NCBI GenBank assembly: GCA_030427635.1
Contig: JAUIBA010000015.1
Coordinates: 26,423-90,422, forward strand
From: Bacteroidia bacterium
GTDB lineage: Bacteria > Bacteroidota > Bacteroidia > Chitinophagales > Chitinophagaceae
Reading direction: 5' to 3'
DNA: 64,000 nt
Shown here: positions 44,872 to 52,870 of the stretch, one piece after another
Numbering within the stretch: the first letter of the stretch is position 1
Layout of the letters: each line of letters opens with the position of its first letter
The notes under the pieces: model-generated
What the model was told of the DNA's origin: nothing
Seen by the model: only the letters and a program-made list of their open reading frames with translations
Databases searched by the model: none
Position numbers and translations under genes: made by a program

Positions 44872-45921
44872 ATGGATAACCTGAAGCTTCCTTTTTATGT
44901 ACGGCTATCGCTGTCATTACTTACAGTGGTGCTGTTGTTTATCATTCTCAGGGTGGCTGCGGGTATTATTATCCCACTCCTGTTTGCGGTACTCATGGCT
45001 ATTATGCTACATCCGCTCAACCGTTTTTTTGAAACACGGCTGCGCATGGGGCGTGCCATAGCTCCTTTTCTCTGCGTCACTTTGGCGGTGAGCATTATGG
45101 GTTTGTTCCTTTATTTTCTGTTCACACAGCTGGCTATTTTTCTGGAAGATATTCCCGCCCTGCAGGTGCGCTTCACCAGCACGCTCGATACAATACAGCT
45201 TTGGCTGTCGTCCCGGCTGCGGTTTACCCCCGGCCAGCAGACCCAATATATAGGACACACCATGGAGCGGGTTATGGAAACCCTGGGCAATTCTGCCGGT
45301 AACCTCCTGTTCTATGTATCCGGCCTGCTGCTGCTACTCGTATTTGTATTCCTGTTTACCTTTTTCCTGCTTTACTATCGCCGCATGCTGATGCGCTTTC
45401 TGCTGGCGCTTTTTGGAGAGCGGTATGGCACTCAGGTTTATGAGGTGGTCAATGAGACAAAGAGCATGATTAATGCCTACATAGTAGGGCTAGTGGTAGA
45501 GATGGTGCTGGTGGGCATATTCTCCTGCGCCATACTGCTGGCTATGGATGTCCGCTTTCCTTTTCTGCTGGGTATTATGATAGCCGTATTTAATGTGATA
45601 CCCTATGTAGGGTTTTACTCGGCACTGGTGGTTACCATGCTGGTTACATTCGCCAATAACTCTTTCGATCTGGCCCTGCAGGCCGGTGCAGCCCTGTTTA
45701 TCATGCACCTTATAGACTCTAATGTACTTTTCCCCCGCATCATGGGTCGCCGTGTGCGGGTCAATCCCTTTATTACCATTCTCTCCGTTATAGCAGGTCA
45801 GTACCTGTGGGGCGTACCGGGTATGTTCCTGTCTGTGCCCGTAGCAGGTACCGTCAATCTGGTATGTGAAAAAGTGGGCCGCTTCCGTGTATGGAGCATT
45901 CTTATGGGGTCAGACGAGTAA
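44872..45921 (+). CDS. AI-2E family transporter
   Basis: Product of 349 residues with about eight TM helices in the PerM/TqsA arrangement: an N-terminal pair (LTVVLLFIILRVAAGIIIPL), then a central loop (about 110-160), the conserved IGLVVEMVLVGIFSC region, and C-terminal PFLLGIMIAVFNVIPYVGFY and GVPGMFLSVPVAGTVNLVCE. Relatives export autoinducer-2 or act as Na+/H+ antiporters; the name does not prove AI-2 transport. Followed by a terminator and convergent with rpiB. Confidence 0.9.
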   Translation: MDNLKLPFYVRLSLSLLTVVLLFIILRVAAGIIIPLLFAVLMAIMLHPLNRFFETRLRMGRAIAPFLCVTLAVSIMGLFLYFLFTQLAIFLEDIPALQVRFTSTLDTIQLWLSSRLRFTPGQQTQYIGHTMERVMETLGNSAGNLLFYVSGLLLLLVFVFLFTFFLLYYRRMLMRFLLALFGERYGTQVYEVVNETKSMINAYIVGLVVEMVLVGIFSCAILLAMDVRFPFLLGIMIAVFNVIPYVGFYSALVVTMLVTFANNSFDLALQAGAALFIMHLIDSNVLFPRIMGRRVRVNPFITILSVIAGQYLWGVPGMFLSVPVAGTVNLVCEKVGRFRVWSILMGSDE

Positions 45922-45942
45922 GTTACAGCCACAAAAACAGAT

Positions 45943-45972
45943 ACCCGGCAGAAAAGGTATTTCCTGCCGGGT
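45943..45972 (+). terminator. Terminator between AI-2E transporter gene and rpiB
   Basis: ACCCGGCAG ... CTGCCGGGT, 9-bp perfect stem with a 12-base loop, then AGTTTATT; 21 bp after the transporter stop. Confidence 0.65.
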
Positions 45973-46006
45973 AGTTTATTGCATATCTCTTATTAAGAGG
46001 TACGTT

Positions 46007-46447
46007 TTAGATTTTCTCTACACGCTTCTCATGGCGGCCACCTTCAAAGGCCGTAGTGAGAAACACATGTGTCATCTGCTCTGCCGTGCGGTAAGGCACA
46101 AAGCGGGCAGGTATGCACAGTACATTGGCATTGTTGTGCTGGCGCGCCAGCGATGCCAGTTCTTCTGTCCAGCACAGCGCTGCACGTATGCCCAAGTGTT
46201 TATTGGCGGTCATGCACACACCGTTACCGCTACCGCATATCAGTATGCCTGCAGTGGCAGCGCCGGCCTCCACCATCTGCGCCACCGGGTGGGCATGGTC
46301 GGGATAGTCAGTGCTGTTGGTACTGTCAGTGCCCTTATCGGCTACCTGCCAGCCCTCGGCCAGCAGCATAGCTTTTAGTAGCTCCTTGTATTCATACCCT
46401 GCATGGTCACTGCCTATGGCCAGGGGTAGCTCTTTATTGAAACTCAT
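46007..46447 (-). CDS. rpiB: Ribose-5-phosphate isomerase B
   Basis: Product of 146 residues (ATG 46447; ATG 46456 would overlap tatC by 8 bp). It interconverts ribose 5-phosphate and ribulose 5-phosphate. RpiB signatures: LAIGSDHAGYEYKELL near the N-terminus, DYPDHAHPVA, the anion-hole loop ILICGSGNGVCMTANK with its catalytic Cys in CGSGNG, and ALCWTEELASLARQHNNANVL. Directly downstream of tatC and probably translated from the same mRNA. Confidence 0.94.
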   Translation of the reverse strand: MSFNKELPLAIGSDHAGYEYKELLKAMLLAEGWQVADKGTDSTNSTDYPDHAHPVAQMVEAGAATAGILICGSGNGVCMTANKHLGIRAALCWTEELASLARQHNNANVLCIPARFVPYRTAEQMTHVFLTTAFEGGRHEKRVEKI

Positions 46448-46448
46448 G

Positions 46449-47366
46449 TTAGTCATTATCTCTTTCGTTTGCTTCTTTTATAGCTTCCTTCATTTTGCGA
46501 ATGCGTACTGCACGTGCGCTGATGCTTACTGATATTTCAAACAGTATATACATCGGCACAAAGATAAGCAGACAGCTGAACACATCGGGCGGGGCTATAA
46601 GCATGGACAGGATAAACAGGATAAGGAAGGCATACCGCCTGCGCGAGCGCAGAAACTCAGGAGTAAGAATACCTATGCGCGACAGGAAATACACCAGTAT
46701 GGGCAGCTCAAACACCGCCCCCAGGGCCAGTAAGAGATTGCTCATCGTATCATAGTAGTTATCTATGGTGATGATATTCTCAAACAGCGGGCTCAGACTG
46801 TAGTTGCCAAAGAAGTTGATAGTATAGGGAGCTACAATAAAATAGGCAAATGATACCCCCATGAAAAACAGCAGAGAGCACCAGAACACAATACCCCGAG
46901 CCGCCTTTACCTCACTGGGGCGCAGCGCCGGCCTTATGAACTTCCACAGCTCCCACAGCACATAGGGAAACATGATGATGAATCCTATCATGGTAGATAC
47001 CGATAGCCCCATCATAAACTGGCCTGTAACGGCCGTGTTCTGAAACTTCATGTTTATTTTGGTACCGCACAGCGAGTCTGAGTGCAGCAGTTTACCCAGC
47101 TCACAGAACCATTTATAGGAAATAAAACTCTCATGTGCCGGGCCCAGTATAATGTTGTCAAATATCCACTCTACCTTCCAGAACACCAGACATGCGCCTA
47201 TCACTATCGCTATGGCCGAGCGCACTATGTGCCACCGCAGCTCCTCGATATGATCCAGGAAGCTCATTTCAGCCTTCGGATTCTCCACCCGCTTACTCAG
47301 GAACTTATTGATATTGCTCAAAGCAATGTTTATTTGGGCTGCAAAGTTAGGGGGATAAAGCGACAA
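46449..47366 (-). CDS. tatC: Sec-independent protein translocase TatC
   Basis: Product of 305 residues if ATG 47366 is used; the family-typical start is nearer MSFLDHIEELRWHIVRS (residue 34), so the first ~33 residues may be an extension. Six TM helices are visible. Conserved FPYVLWELWKFIRPALRPSE (with the Glu used for twin-arginine signal recognition) and FELPILVYFLSRIGIL. TatC binds twin-arginine signal peptides and forms the folded-protein export channel with TatA/TatB, which are not in the window. Followed directly by rpiB. Confidence 0.94.
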   Translation of the reverse strand: MSLYPPNFAAQINIALSNINKFLSKRVENPKAEMSFLDHIEELRWHIVRSAIAIVIGACLVFWKVEWIFDNIILGPAHESFISYKWFCELGKLLHSDSLCGTKINMKFQNTAVTGQFMMGLSVSTMIGFIIMFPYVLWELWKFIRPALRPSEVKAARGIVFWCSLLFFMGVSFAYFIVAPYTINFFGNYSLSPLFENIITIDNYYDTMSNLLLALGAVFELPILVYFLSRIGILTPEFLRSRRRYAFLILFILSMLIAPPDVFSCLLIFVPMYILFEISVSISARAVRIRKMKEAIKEANERDND

Positions 47367-47574
47367 TGCGTTTTAATGTGGAAATGGGGCGTATTTCAGT
47401 TTGAAATTAAATACTATTCTTACATGATTGCTTATGTCATTTCCGGTCAACGCTGCTCAACACGGAAATAATATTACATTAGCACAGGAATCGGTGACAC
47501 ATGTGCCGACATCTCAGCTTTTAATGCACGATTAACAGGTGTTACACCCCGGTTTTCTATATCAACTCCACTAT

Positions 47575-48717
47575 ATGAAACAGATATTATTCTCATTGGT
47601 CATTGCTATAGCATCCTGCATATGCAACGCTCAGGAGCAGAAATATACTCCTTATGCAACCATAGATAGTATTGTTCATGCACATATGGTAGCTGACAAA
47701 ATGGCAGGCGTATCTGTGGGCATTGTAAAAGATCGCGCACTGTATTTTACCCGTGGGTACGGAACTACCGAAATTAATGGTACGACCGGAGTAGACAGCA
47801 TCACTAATTTTCTGACCTGTAGCATCACAAAACTATTTACAGCCACGGCCATTATGCAACTGGTAGAAGCTGGGAAACTGGATATAAACCAGAAACTGAT
47901 TTACTATCTCCCATGGTTCAGAATGAAAGACCCGCGATACAGGGACATTACAATAAAGCATCTGCTTACACATTCATCGGGACTTCCGTGGGATGCACAT
48001 TTAAAACATTCGCCAGATGACAGCACAGCATTGCGCAGGCTTGTGGAGAGCTTAAAGAACAAAAAACTTGCATTTGCACCCGGCACCCGGTTTGATGCTA
48101 CTAAAACATATAGTAACGCGGCATTCGATATACTTGGCTTTCTTGTACAATCAATATCCGGAATGCCTTATTCTGTGTATGTGACGGAAAACATACTCAA
48201 AGTCGCAAACATGAATTACAGCACATTTGATTACAGGACAGTTCCCGAAAACCGGAGAGCAGTGCCACATCTGCTAAAGAAGAATACAGTAGTTGCCGGT
48301 GGTATGTTTACAGAAAATGCGGAGCATACACCCAGTGGCAATCTCAACTCCTGCTCTTTAGATCTTTGTTATTGGGTATTGCATTGTCTCCGGATCTGTA
48401 ATGCATCCAACTCTTTCCGCGGTGTATTGCAGCATCGTTCTCTGTTGCAGATGTGGACACCTGTGTACACAACACCGCAAAAAAGTAGTGTATCTATTGG
48501 TTTGGGATGGTTTATTACACATTCTAAGGAGCTGGGTACCTACTACTGGCATGTAGGCGATGACCCCGGTTTCTCTGCAACTGTAATGATATTCCCGGAA
48601 TCTGATTTTGGTATCGTTGTTTTGAGTAATGGTATGTATGCGGAGCAAACTGTCTGGAACAAAGTACCATTTGATATAATAGCTCTTCTTAGAAAAACAC
48701 CAGGCTTTACAAGATAA
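47575..48717 (+). CDS. Serine hydrolase of the class C beta-lactamase fold
   Basis: Product of 380 residues from ATG 47575, which opens a signal peptide (MKQILFSLVIAIASCICNAQ). Catalytic S83-x-x-K86 in TCSITKLF, Y179-x-N in TYSNAAFD, and a third motif HVG in YYWHVGDDPGFSAT. This is the fold of class C beta-lactamases, D-aminopeptidases and esterases (COG1680). The absence of KTG in favour of HVG is typical of the esterase/peptidase members. Periplasmic or secreted. Monocistronic; actual substrate unknown. Confidence 0.88.
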   Translation: MKQILFSLVIAIASCICNAQEQKYTPYATIDSIVHAHMVADKMAGVSVGIVKDRALYFTRGYGTTEINGTTGVDSITNFLTCSITKLFTATAIMQLVEAGKLDINQKLIYYLPWFRMKDPRYRDITIKHLLTHSSGLPWDAHLKHSPDDSTALRRLVESLKNKKLAFAPGTRFDATKTYSNAAFDILGFLVQSISGMPYSVYVTENILKVANMNYSTFDYRTVPENRRAVPHLLKKNTVVAGGMFTENAEHTPSGNLNSCSLDLCYWVLHCLRICNASNSFRGVLQHRSLLQMWTPVYTTPQKSSVSIGLGWFITHSKELGTYYWHVGDDPGFSATVMIFPESDFGIVVLSNGMYAEQTVWNKVPFDIIALLRKTPGFTR

Positions 48718-48948
48718 CCTTGTTTTTTTGTGTCCCGGATTGGCGAAAGTGTTTTCCACTTGTGTAAGCAACATAGCAATTTTTCTACTTGCGTTATACC
48801 CCACTTGCGAATACTGAAGATTGTATTAAAACAGAGCAGGCGTAAATACTAACCCAGGAAGGATTTCTTCCTCAGGCATTCGGAATAGGACATATTAATT
48901 AGACAGTCACCAGAAACACTATCTTTATATGTATAAAACAACAATCTC

Positions 48949-49416
48949 ATGAACACGCATAAAATAATCCCTAACCTCTGGTTTGATGGTAATGCTAAGG
49001 ATGCTGCAGAATTTTATATATCCGTTTTTCCTGATGGGAAGATGATAAAAACCACTTTTTACCCAAAGACGGAGGCCGAAGGTCTGGCAGATTTCCAGAA
49101 GGACTTTGCAGGTAAGGTACTGACTGTGGAGTTTGAAATAATGGGGCTGCGTTTTATAGGCATCAATGCTGGGCCTCAGTTCCGGTTTAATGAATCTGTT
49201 TCGTTCATGATTCCCTGCAAAGACCAGGCAGAGATAGACTACTACTGGGATACCTTAACGGCAAATGGGGGGCAGGAAAGTGTATGCGGCTGGCTCAAAG
49301 ACAAATATGGACTCAGCTGGCAGGTGTGTCCGGAAAACTGGGAAGAACTGAACAGCAGGCCCGGCGCATTTCGGAAAATGATGGGGATGAAAAAACTCAT
49401 CATAGCAGATTTCTGA
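48949..49416 (+). CDS. VOC superfamily protein, PhnB/3-demethylubiquinone methyltransferase-like
   Basis: Product of 155 residues with paired beta-alpha-beta-beta-beta units: IPNLWFDGNAKDAAEFYISV and IPCKDQAEIDYYWDTLTANG followed by CGWLKDKYGLSWQVCPE. This GLSWQ ending and the FPDGKM after the first helix are typical of the PhnB-like VOC family, many of which are annotated as 3-demethylubiquinone-9 3-methyltransferase without proof. Stands alone. Confidence 0.87.
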   Translation: MNTHKIIPNLWFDGNAKDAAEFYISVFPDGKMIKTTFYPKTEAEGLADFQKDFAGKVLTVEFEIMGLRFIGINAGPQFRFNESVSFMIPCKDQAEIDYYWDTLTANGGQESVCGWLKDKYGLSWQVCPENWEELNSRPGAFRKMMGMKKLIIADF

Positions 49417-49816
49417 TAAGACTACATAGGCCGTAGCACAGACTAAGTGTTACGGCCCTGAAACTTATCCCCATTTTTTTGCCCGCGGCCATACCCTCCC
49501 CATTTTTGTACGACCTTTGTACCCTCAACCTATCCGCTATCTCATGAACCAGTTTCCATATCTCCTCCTACCTCATCATTACATGCCCGTAAGTCACTCA
49601 TATAACAAAAAACGCGCGAGCAATTTTTGTAACCTTTTTGGGAACTTTCTTCCTCTTTGTCGTTTGTTTTCGTAAGTGTAAAGTGAACATTTACAATTAA
49701 TTGTGTGTTCGTTGGCGCGTTTTGTCGCGCATGAAAAATAAAATTGCGCACTGCGCACTTTTGCCTGATTTATGGAAAGAATCATACCGCGGCATCTTAC
49801 ATAAAACACCTTATAC
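49417..49816. other. Intergenic region upstream of exbD
   Basis: 400 bp with no credible gene. Visible structure: a TTTGTAC direct repeat near 49502-49517 and, near 49710-49760, small overlapping GC-rich motifs (GCGCGTTTTGTCGCGC and TTGCGCACTGCGCAC). The last may be regulatory sites for exbD, as they lie within 110 bp of its start. Confidence 0.3.
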
Positions 49817-50341
49817 ATGGCAGATATGATAATAGGGGCAAGAGGTAAAGGGAATAAAACCCCGCCGCCCCGCGTAGACCTTACACCGATGGTAGATCTG
49901 GGCTTTCTGCTCATTACCTTCTTTATGTTCACCACCACGCTGGCTGCGCCCCGCACACTGGAGCTCAACATGCCATCAAAGGAGCGCCCGGATAGCCCTA
50001 CTGCGTTTCCCGAAGAGAGTACCCTTACCCTGCTTCCCGGTCCGGGCCACAGAGTGTACTATTACAATGGTAAGTTCAGTGGTGCAGATACGCTCAGCAG
50101 CGTTCCCCTGCAGCAGGTAGTAAAACTGGTGGCAGCCCGCAAGGCGCATGCCGCCGCATTACCGGCCAGCATATCTGCACGGGCACACCAGTTGCACGTC
50201 ATCATCAGGCCTGCCGATGGCAGCCGTTTTGAAGACCTTGTTACGGTACTGGATGCCATGCTCATAGACCAGATAGACATCTATGCCGTAGCAGACATAA
50301 GCCCACAGGAAGCCGCCCTTATGATACCTGTCCGGCACTGA
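49817..50341 (+). CDS. ExbD/TolR-family protein (orphan)
   Basis: Product of 174 residues. Short cytoplasmic N-terminus, then a single TM with the proton-channel Asp27 in VDLTPMVDLGFLLITFFMFT, then a periplasmic domain ending near DIYAVADISPQEAALMI. ExbD couples the proton gradient to TonB with ExbB, but no exbB or tonB is adjacent. Convergent with an ABC ATPase gene (10-bp gap). Confidence 0.88.
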   Translation: MADMIIGARGKGNKTPPPRVDLTPMVDLGFLLITFFMFTTTLAAPRTLELNMPSKERPDSPTAFPEESTLTLLPGPGHRVYYYNGKFSGADTLSSVPLQQVVKLVAARKAHAAALPASISARAHQLHVIIRPADGSRFEDLVTVLDAMLIDQIDIYAVADISPQEAALMIPVRH

Positions 50342-50351
50342 TTATAGGGCA

Positions 50352-51065
50352 TCACTCATGCGCTATCCGGATAGTGCTGCCAGTGCTCTGTGGCAGGTAG
50401 CCATATAGTTGCAGTTCTTCCGGCTCGCGTATATAGATGCTTTTTCCTTCACTCATCAGGAATATGGTATCACTTACTTCCAGCAGTGGGGCATACTGGT
50501 GGTCTGTAAGCACGATGGCCTTCTGGCTACGCATATCGGTAAGCAGGAGCATGAGTTGCTGTATATGCATCGGCATCAGATGCGAGAAAGGCTCATCAAG
50601 CAGTACAAAACGGCATGGTGCCAGCACACTTACAAGCACAGACAGTAAGCGCTCCCATCCCCCCGACAGGTTGCCTACCTGCTGCGACAGTAGTGATGCC
50701 ATATTGGGAAAGTAGTGCAGCAGGCTCTCTTCAGTTACGGCATTCTGCTTCAGTACCTCGTGTATTGTGAGTGCAGGGGGGAGCCATTGTCCCTGCGGCA
50801 GGTAGCGCATAAGGCCGGGAATGGTGTAGCAGCATTTTGTATGCACACCGTTTATGTGTATGCTGCCCTCATCGGGCTTTCTGGTGCCAAAGATGCATTG
50901 CATCAGTGTACTCTTGCCCGCTCCGTTGCGCCCCAGGAGTCCTGTGATACTGCCGCGTGCAGCTCTGAGTGCGGCACCCTGTAGTATGCTGCGGTCAGCA
51001 ACAGAGTAATATAGCTGCTCTGCACTCAGTATGTCTGAATGTTCTACATAAGATCTGATAGCCAT
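50352..51065 (-). CDS. ABC transporter ATP-binding protein
   Basis: Product of 237 residues. Walker A GLLGRNGAGKSTLMQ about 42-56, a Q-loop (YLPQGQWLPPAL), signature NLSGGWERLLSVL with Trp-Glu replacing Gln-Arg, Walker B RFVLLDEPFSHL, H-loop VLTDHQYAPLL. Its start overlaps the preceding 98-residue membrane protein gene by 22 bp. No permease of normal size is adjacent. Confidence 0.85.
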   Translation of the reverse strand: MAIRSYVEHSDILSAEQLYYSVADRSILQGAALRAARGSITGLLGRNGAGKSTLMQCIFGTRKPDEGSIHINGVHTKCCYTIPGLMRYLPQGQWLPPALTIHEVLKQNAVTEESLLHYFPNMASLLSQQVGNLSGGWERLLSVLVSVLAPCRFVLLDEPFSHLMPMHIQQLMLLLTDMRSQKAIVLTDHQYAPLLEVSDTIFLMSEGKSIYIREPEELQLYGYLPQSTGSTIRIAHE

Positions 51066-51340
51066 AGCAGCGTAGTAAAGAGTGTAAGGTCAGTAAATGT
51101 CCAAAAGAGAAAAAGCTGCCTGTTGGAAAGGTGCAGGTTGTTATAGTACCAGAGTGCATTACCCCGCAGCACCACTATGTAATACCAGATGAGCCCATTG
51201 GTAGCGGCTTTCATCAGTATTAGCGGCAACATAAGACTGTCTATCCGGTATAGTCCCAGCCCCGGCAGCCATAAGAGTAGTGGCAGGTGGTAATGGCTCC
51301 TGCAAAAGAGCAGGGCAGTGCGTATCCTCGTTATATACAT
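51044..51340 (-). CDS. Small membrane protein, likely partner of the ABC ATPase
   Basis: Product of 98 residues with about three hydrophobic stretches (LPLLLWLPGLGLYRI; LMLPLILMKAATNGLIWYYI; RQLFLFWTFTDLTLFTTLLW). It overlaps the ABC ATPase start by 22 bp, which implies coupled translation. It is far too short for a standard ABC permease. It may be a minimal membrane anchor or an unrecognised type of permease. No homologue is recognised. Confidence 0.55.
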   Translation of the reverse strand: MYITRIRTALLFCRSHYHLPLLLWLPGLGLYRIDSLMLPLILMKAATNGLIWYYIVVLRGNALWYYNNLHLSNRQLFLFWTFTDLTLFTTLLWLSDLM

Positions 51341-51568
51341 GCGTTACAGAATGTGCGTGAGGATATAAATGTGGTATGTGCGCCTGTTTTTGTGTGTAGT
51401 AAAAAATGTTATGTGTAGAAAAAGATAGAGAGGATATGAGTATAACGGAAATGCAAAGCAAATATTATGTGTGTTCTTACCGGTCATCAGCCGGCATGAA
51501 ACAGATACGCCCGCCATAACACACAGGTATCATGGCGGGCGTATGCACACAGCGGCACAGCCACGTAG

Positions 51569-51769
51569 TTATTCGTCGTCCCCGGGCGATGATGTATTCT
51601 TTCCCGTGGCAGGCTTCGCTGTCTTTTTTCGGCCAGCTTTTTTCAGGGCTGCATCTATTACCCATTCCAGCTGGCCGTTCACACTTCTGAATTCTTCAGC
51701 AGCCCACTTTTCAAGGGCTTTGAAGACATCTTCATCCAGTCTCAGTACAAATGATTTTTTACTGGCCAC
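51569..51769 (-). CDS. Arc-like ribbon-helix-helix DNA-binding protein
   Basis: About 67 residues from GTG 51769, starting VASKKSFVLRLDEDVFKAL and continuing EKWAAEEFRSVNGQLEW, the Arc/MetJ ribbon-helix-helix fold (strand with alternating residues, then two helices). The tail is Lys-rich. ATG 51844 also opens this frame, but it lies inside an intergenic hairpin (51833-51858) and adds residues atypical of the family, so the GTG is preferred. It follows the SPFH gene and may bind the tandem palindromes upstream of that gene. Confidence 0.7.
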   Translation of the reverse strand: MASKKSFVLRLDEDVFKALEKWAAEEFRSVNGQLEWVIDAALKKAGRKKTAKPATGKNTSSPGDDE

Positions 51770-51832
51770 AGTACTTGTCGTTTGTTGTTTTATATATTCA
51801 GTTTGGGTAGGGGTAATTCTTATAGTAACAAT

Positions 51833-51858
51833 CGGGCAGTGCACTGCTGCACTGCCCG
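51833..51858 (-). terminator. Hairpin between SPFH and ribbon-helix-helix genes
   Basis: CGGGCAGTGCA CTGC TGCACTGCCCG, a perfect 11-bp stem nine bases beyond the SPFH stop. No strong T-run follows, so it may attenuate or stabilise rather than end transcription. Confidence 0.5.
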
Positions 51859-51866
51859 CTGCAAAG

Positions 51867-52736
51867 TTACTGATACAATGTACCGGTGTTAAGTACAGGT
51901 TGTGCTCCTTTTTCGCCGCATAGTACCACCATCAGGTTGCTTACCATAGTAGCCTTCTTTTCCTCATCCAGTTGTACTACTTCTTTTTTGCTCAGCTCTT
52001 CCAGTGCCAGCTCCACCATTCCTACAGCGCCCTCTACTATCTTGTAGCGTGCGGCTACTATAGCTGCTGCCTGCTGGCGCTGCAGCATGGCCCCGGCTAT
52101 TTCCTGTGCATAGGCCAGGTGGCTTATGCGGGCCTCTATAACTACGATGCCTGCTGCTGCCAGCCGGTCGTTGAGCTCCTGCTGCAGGAGGTCCATTATT
52201 TTGTCGCCACCTTCACGCAGTGTGATGTCGGCATTCTGGTCCTCGATGCTGTCATAGGCAAAGCGCATAGTAAGTGCACGTACTGCTGCCTCGCTCTGCA
52301 TGCGTACAAAGGCAGCATAGTCTGCTACTTCGTAAGCTGCTTTGTAGGTGTTCTGCAGTTGCCATACTACTACCGCTGCTATCTCTACCGGGTTGCCCAT
52401 TTTGTCATTCACCTTCAGTGTAGGTGTAGACATATTCTGCACTCTCAGTGATAGCTTGTTGGATGAGTAGAAGGGGTTTACAAAGAACAGTCCGTTCTCT
52501 TTGATAGAGCCCGTGTACCTGCCAAACAGGGTGAGCACACGCGCATGATTAGGCTGCACAATCATGAGCCCCTTCCAGATGACGAAGCATGCCAGCATCA
52601 GCAACGCTGCCGGTAAAGTATACAATGCATTCTTGTTGGCAGCTGTAATAACGAAGCACCATATGGCTGTGGCCAGGAACAACAGAGACAGAAACAAGGC
52701 TAAATAGCCATTCATAGGTTTTTTAATCTTTTCCAT
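51867..52736 (-). CDS. SPFH/band 7 (prohibitin-stomatin family) membrane protein
   Basis: Product of 289 residues. Two N-terminal hydrophobic segments (NGYLALFLSLLFLATAIWC; LPAALLMLACFVIWKGLMIV), then the SPFH domain (VQPNHARVLTLFGRYTGSI; LRVQNMSTPTLKVNDKMGNP; ALTMRFAYDSIEDQ; AGIVVIEARISHLAYAQEIA) and a coiled C-terminus with VVQLDEEKKATMVSNLMVVL. Such proteins oligomerise into membrane scaffolds. Downstream is the ribbon-helix-helix gene; upstream are three 11-bp-spaced palindromic sites. Confidence 0.9.
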   Translation of the reverse strand: MEKIKKPMNGYLALFLSLLFLATAIWCFVITAANKNALYTLPAALLMLACFVIWKGLMIVQPNHARVLTLFGRYTGSIKENGLFFVNPFYSSNKLSLRVQNMSTPTLKVNDKMGNPVEIAAVVVWQLQNTYKAAYEVADYAAFVRMQSEAAVRALTMRFAYDSIEDQNADITLREGGDKIMDLLQQELNDRLAAAGIVVIEARISHLAYAQEIAGAMLQRQQAAAIVAARYKIVEGAVGMVELALEELSKKEVVQLDEEKKATMVSNLMVVLCGEKGAQPVLNTGTLYQ

Positions 52737-52750
52737 TTTTTTGATTTTTA

Positions 52751-52784
52751 TGATATCAATTTGATATCAAAATTACATCAAATT
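52751..52784. promoter_or_regulatory. Three tandem 11-bp-spaced operator-like sites upstream of the SPFH gene
   Basis: TGATATCA at 52751-52758, TGATATCA at 52762-52769 and a degenerate TTACATCA at 52773-52780 are spaced exactly 11 bp apart, about one helical turn. The first two are perfect palindromes. They lie 15-44 bp upstream of the SPFH ATG. This layout is what ribbon-helix-helix dimers use for cooperative binding, and such a protein is encoded in the same unit. Confidence 0.6.
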
Positions 52785-52870
52785 TTGTGCCAGAAAAAAA
52801 TATTTTCATCGCACAAAAAGGGCATGACCCAATGGCCATGCCCTGACAATAAGAATGTATAGTTACGCAC

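Noticed and set aside
47539..47574. Upstream start for the serine hydrolase
   Set aside because: It adds 12 residues before an otherwise perfect signal peptide starting at 47575.
49542..49971. Minus-strand frames of 69 and 125 codons upstream of and overlapping exbD
   Set aside because: No signal or domain features, overlap the exbD start, and would overlap each other; the region is better read as the exbD 5' region.
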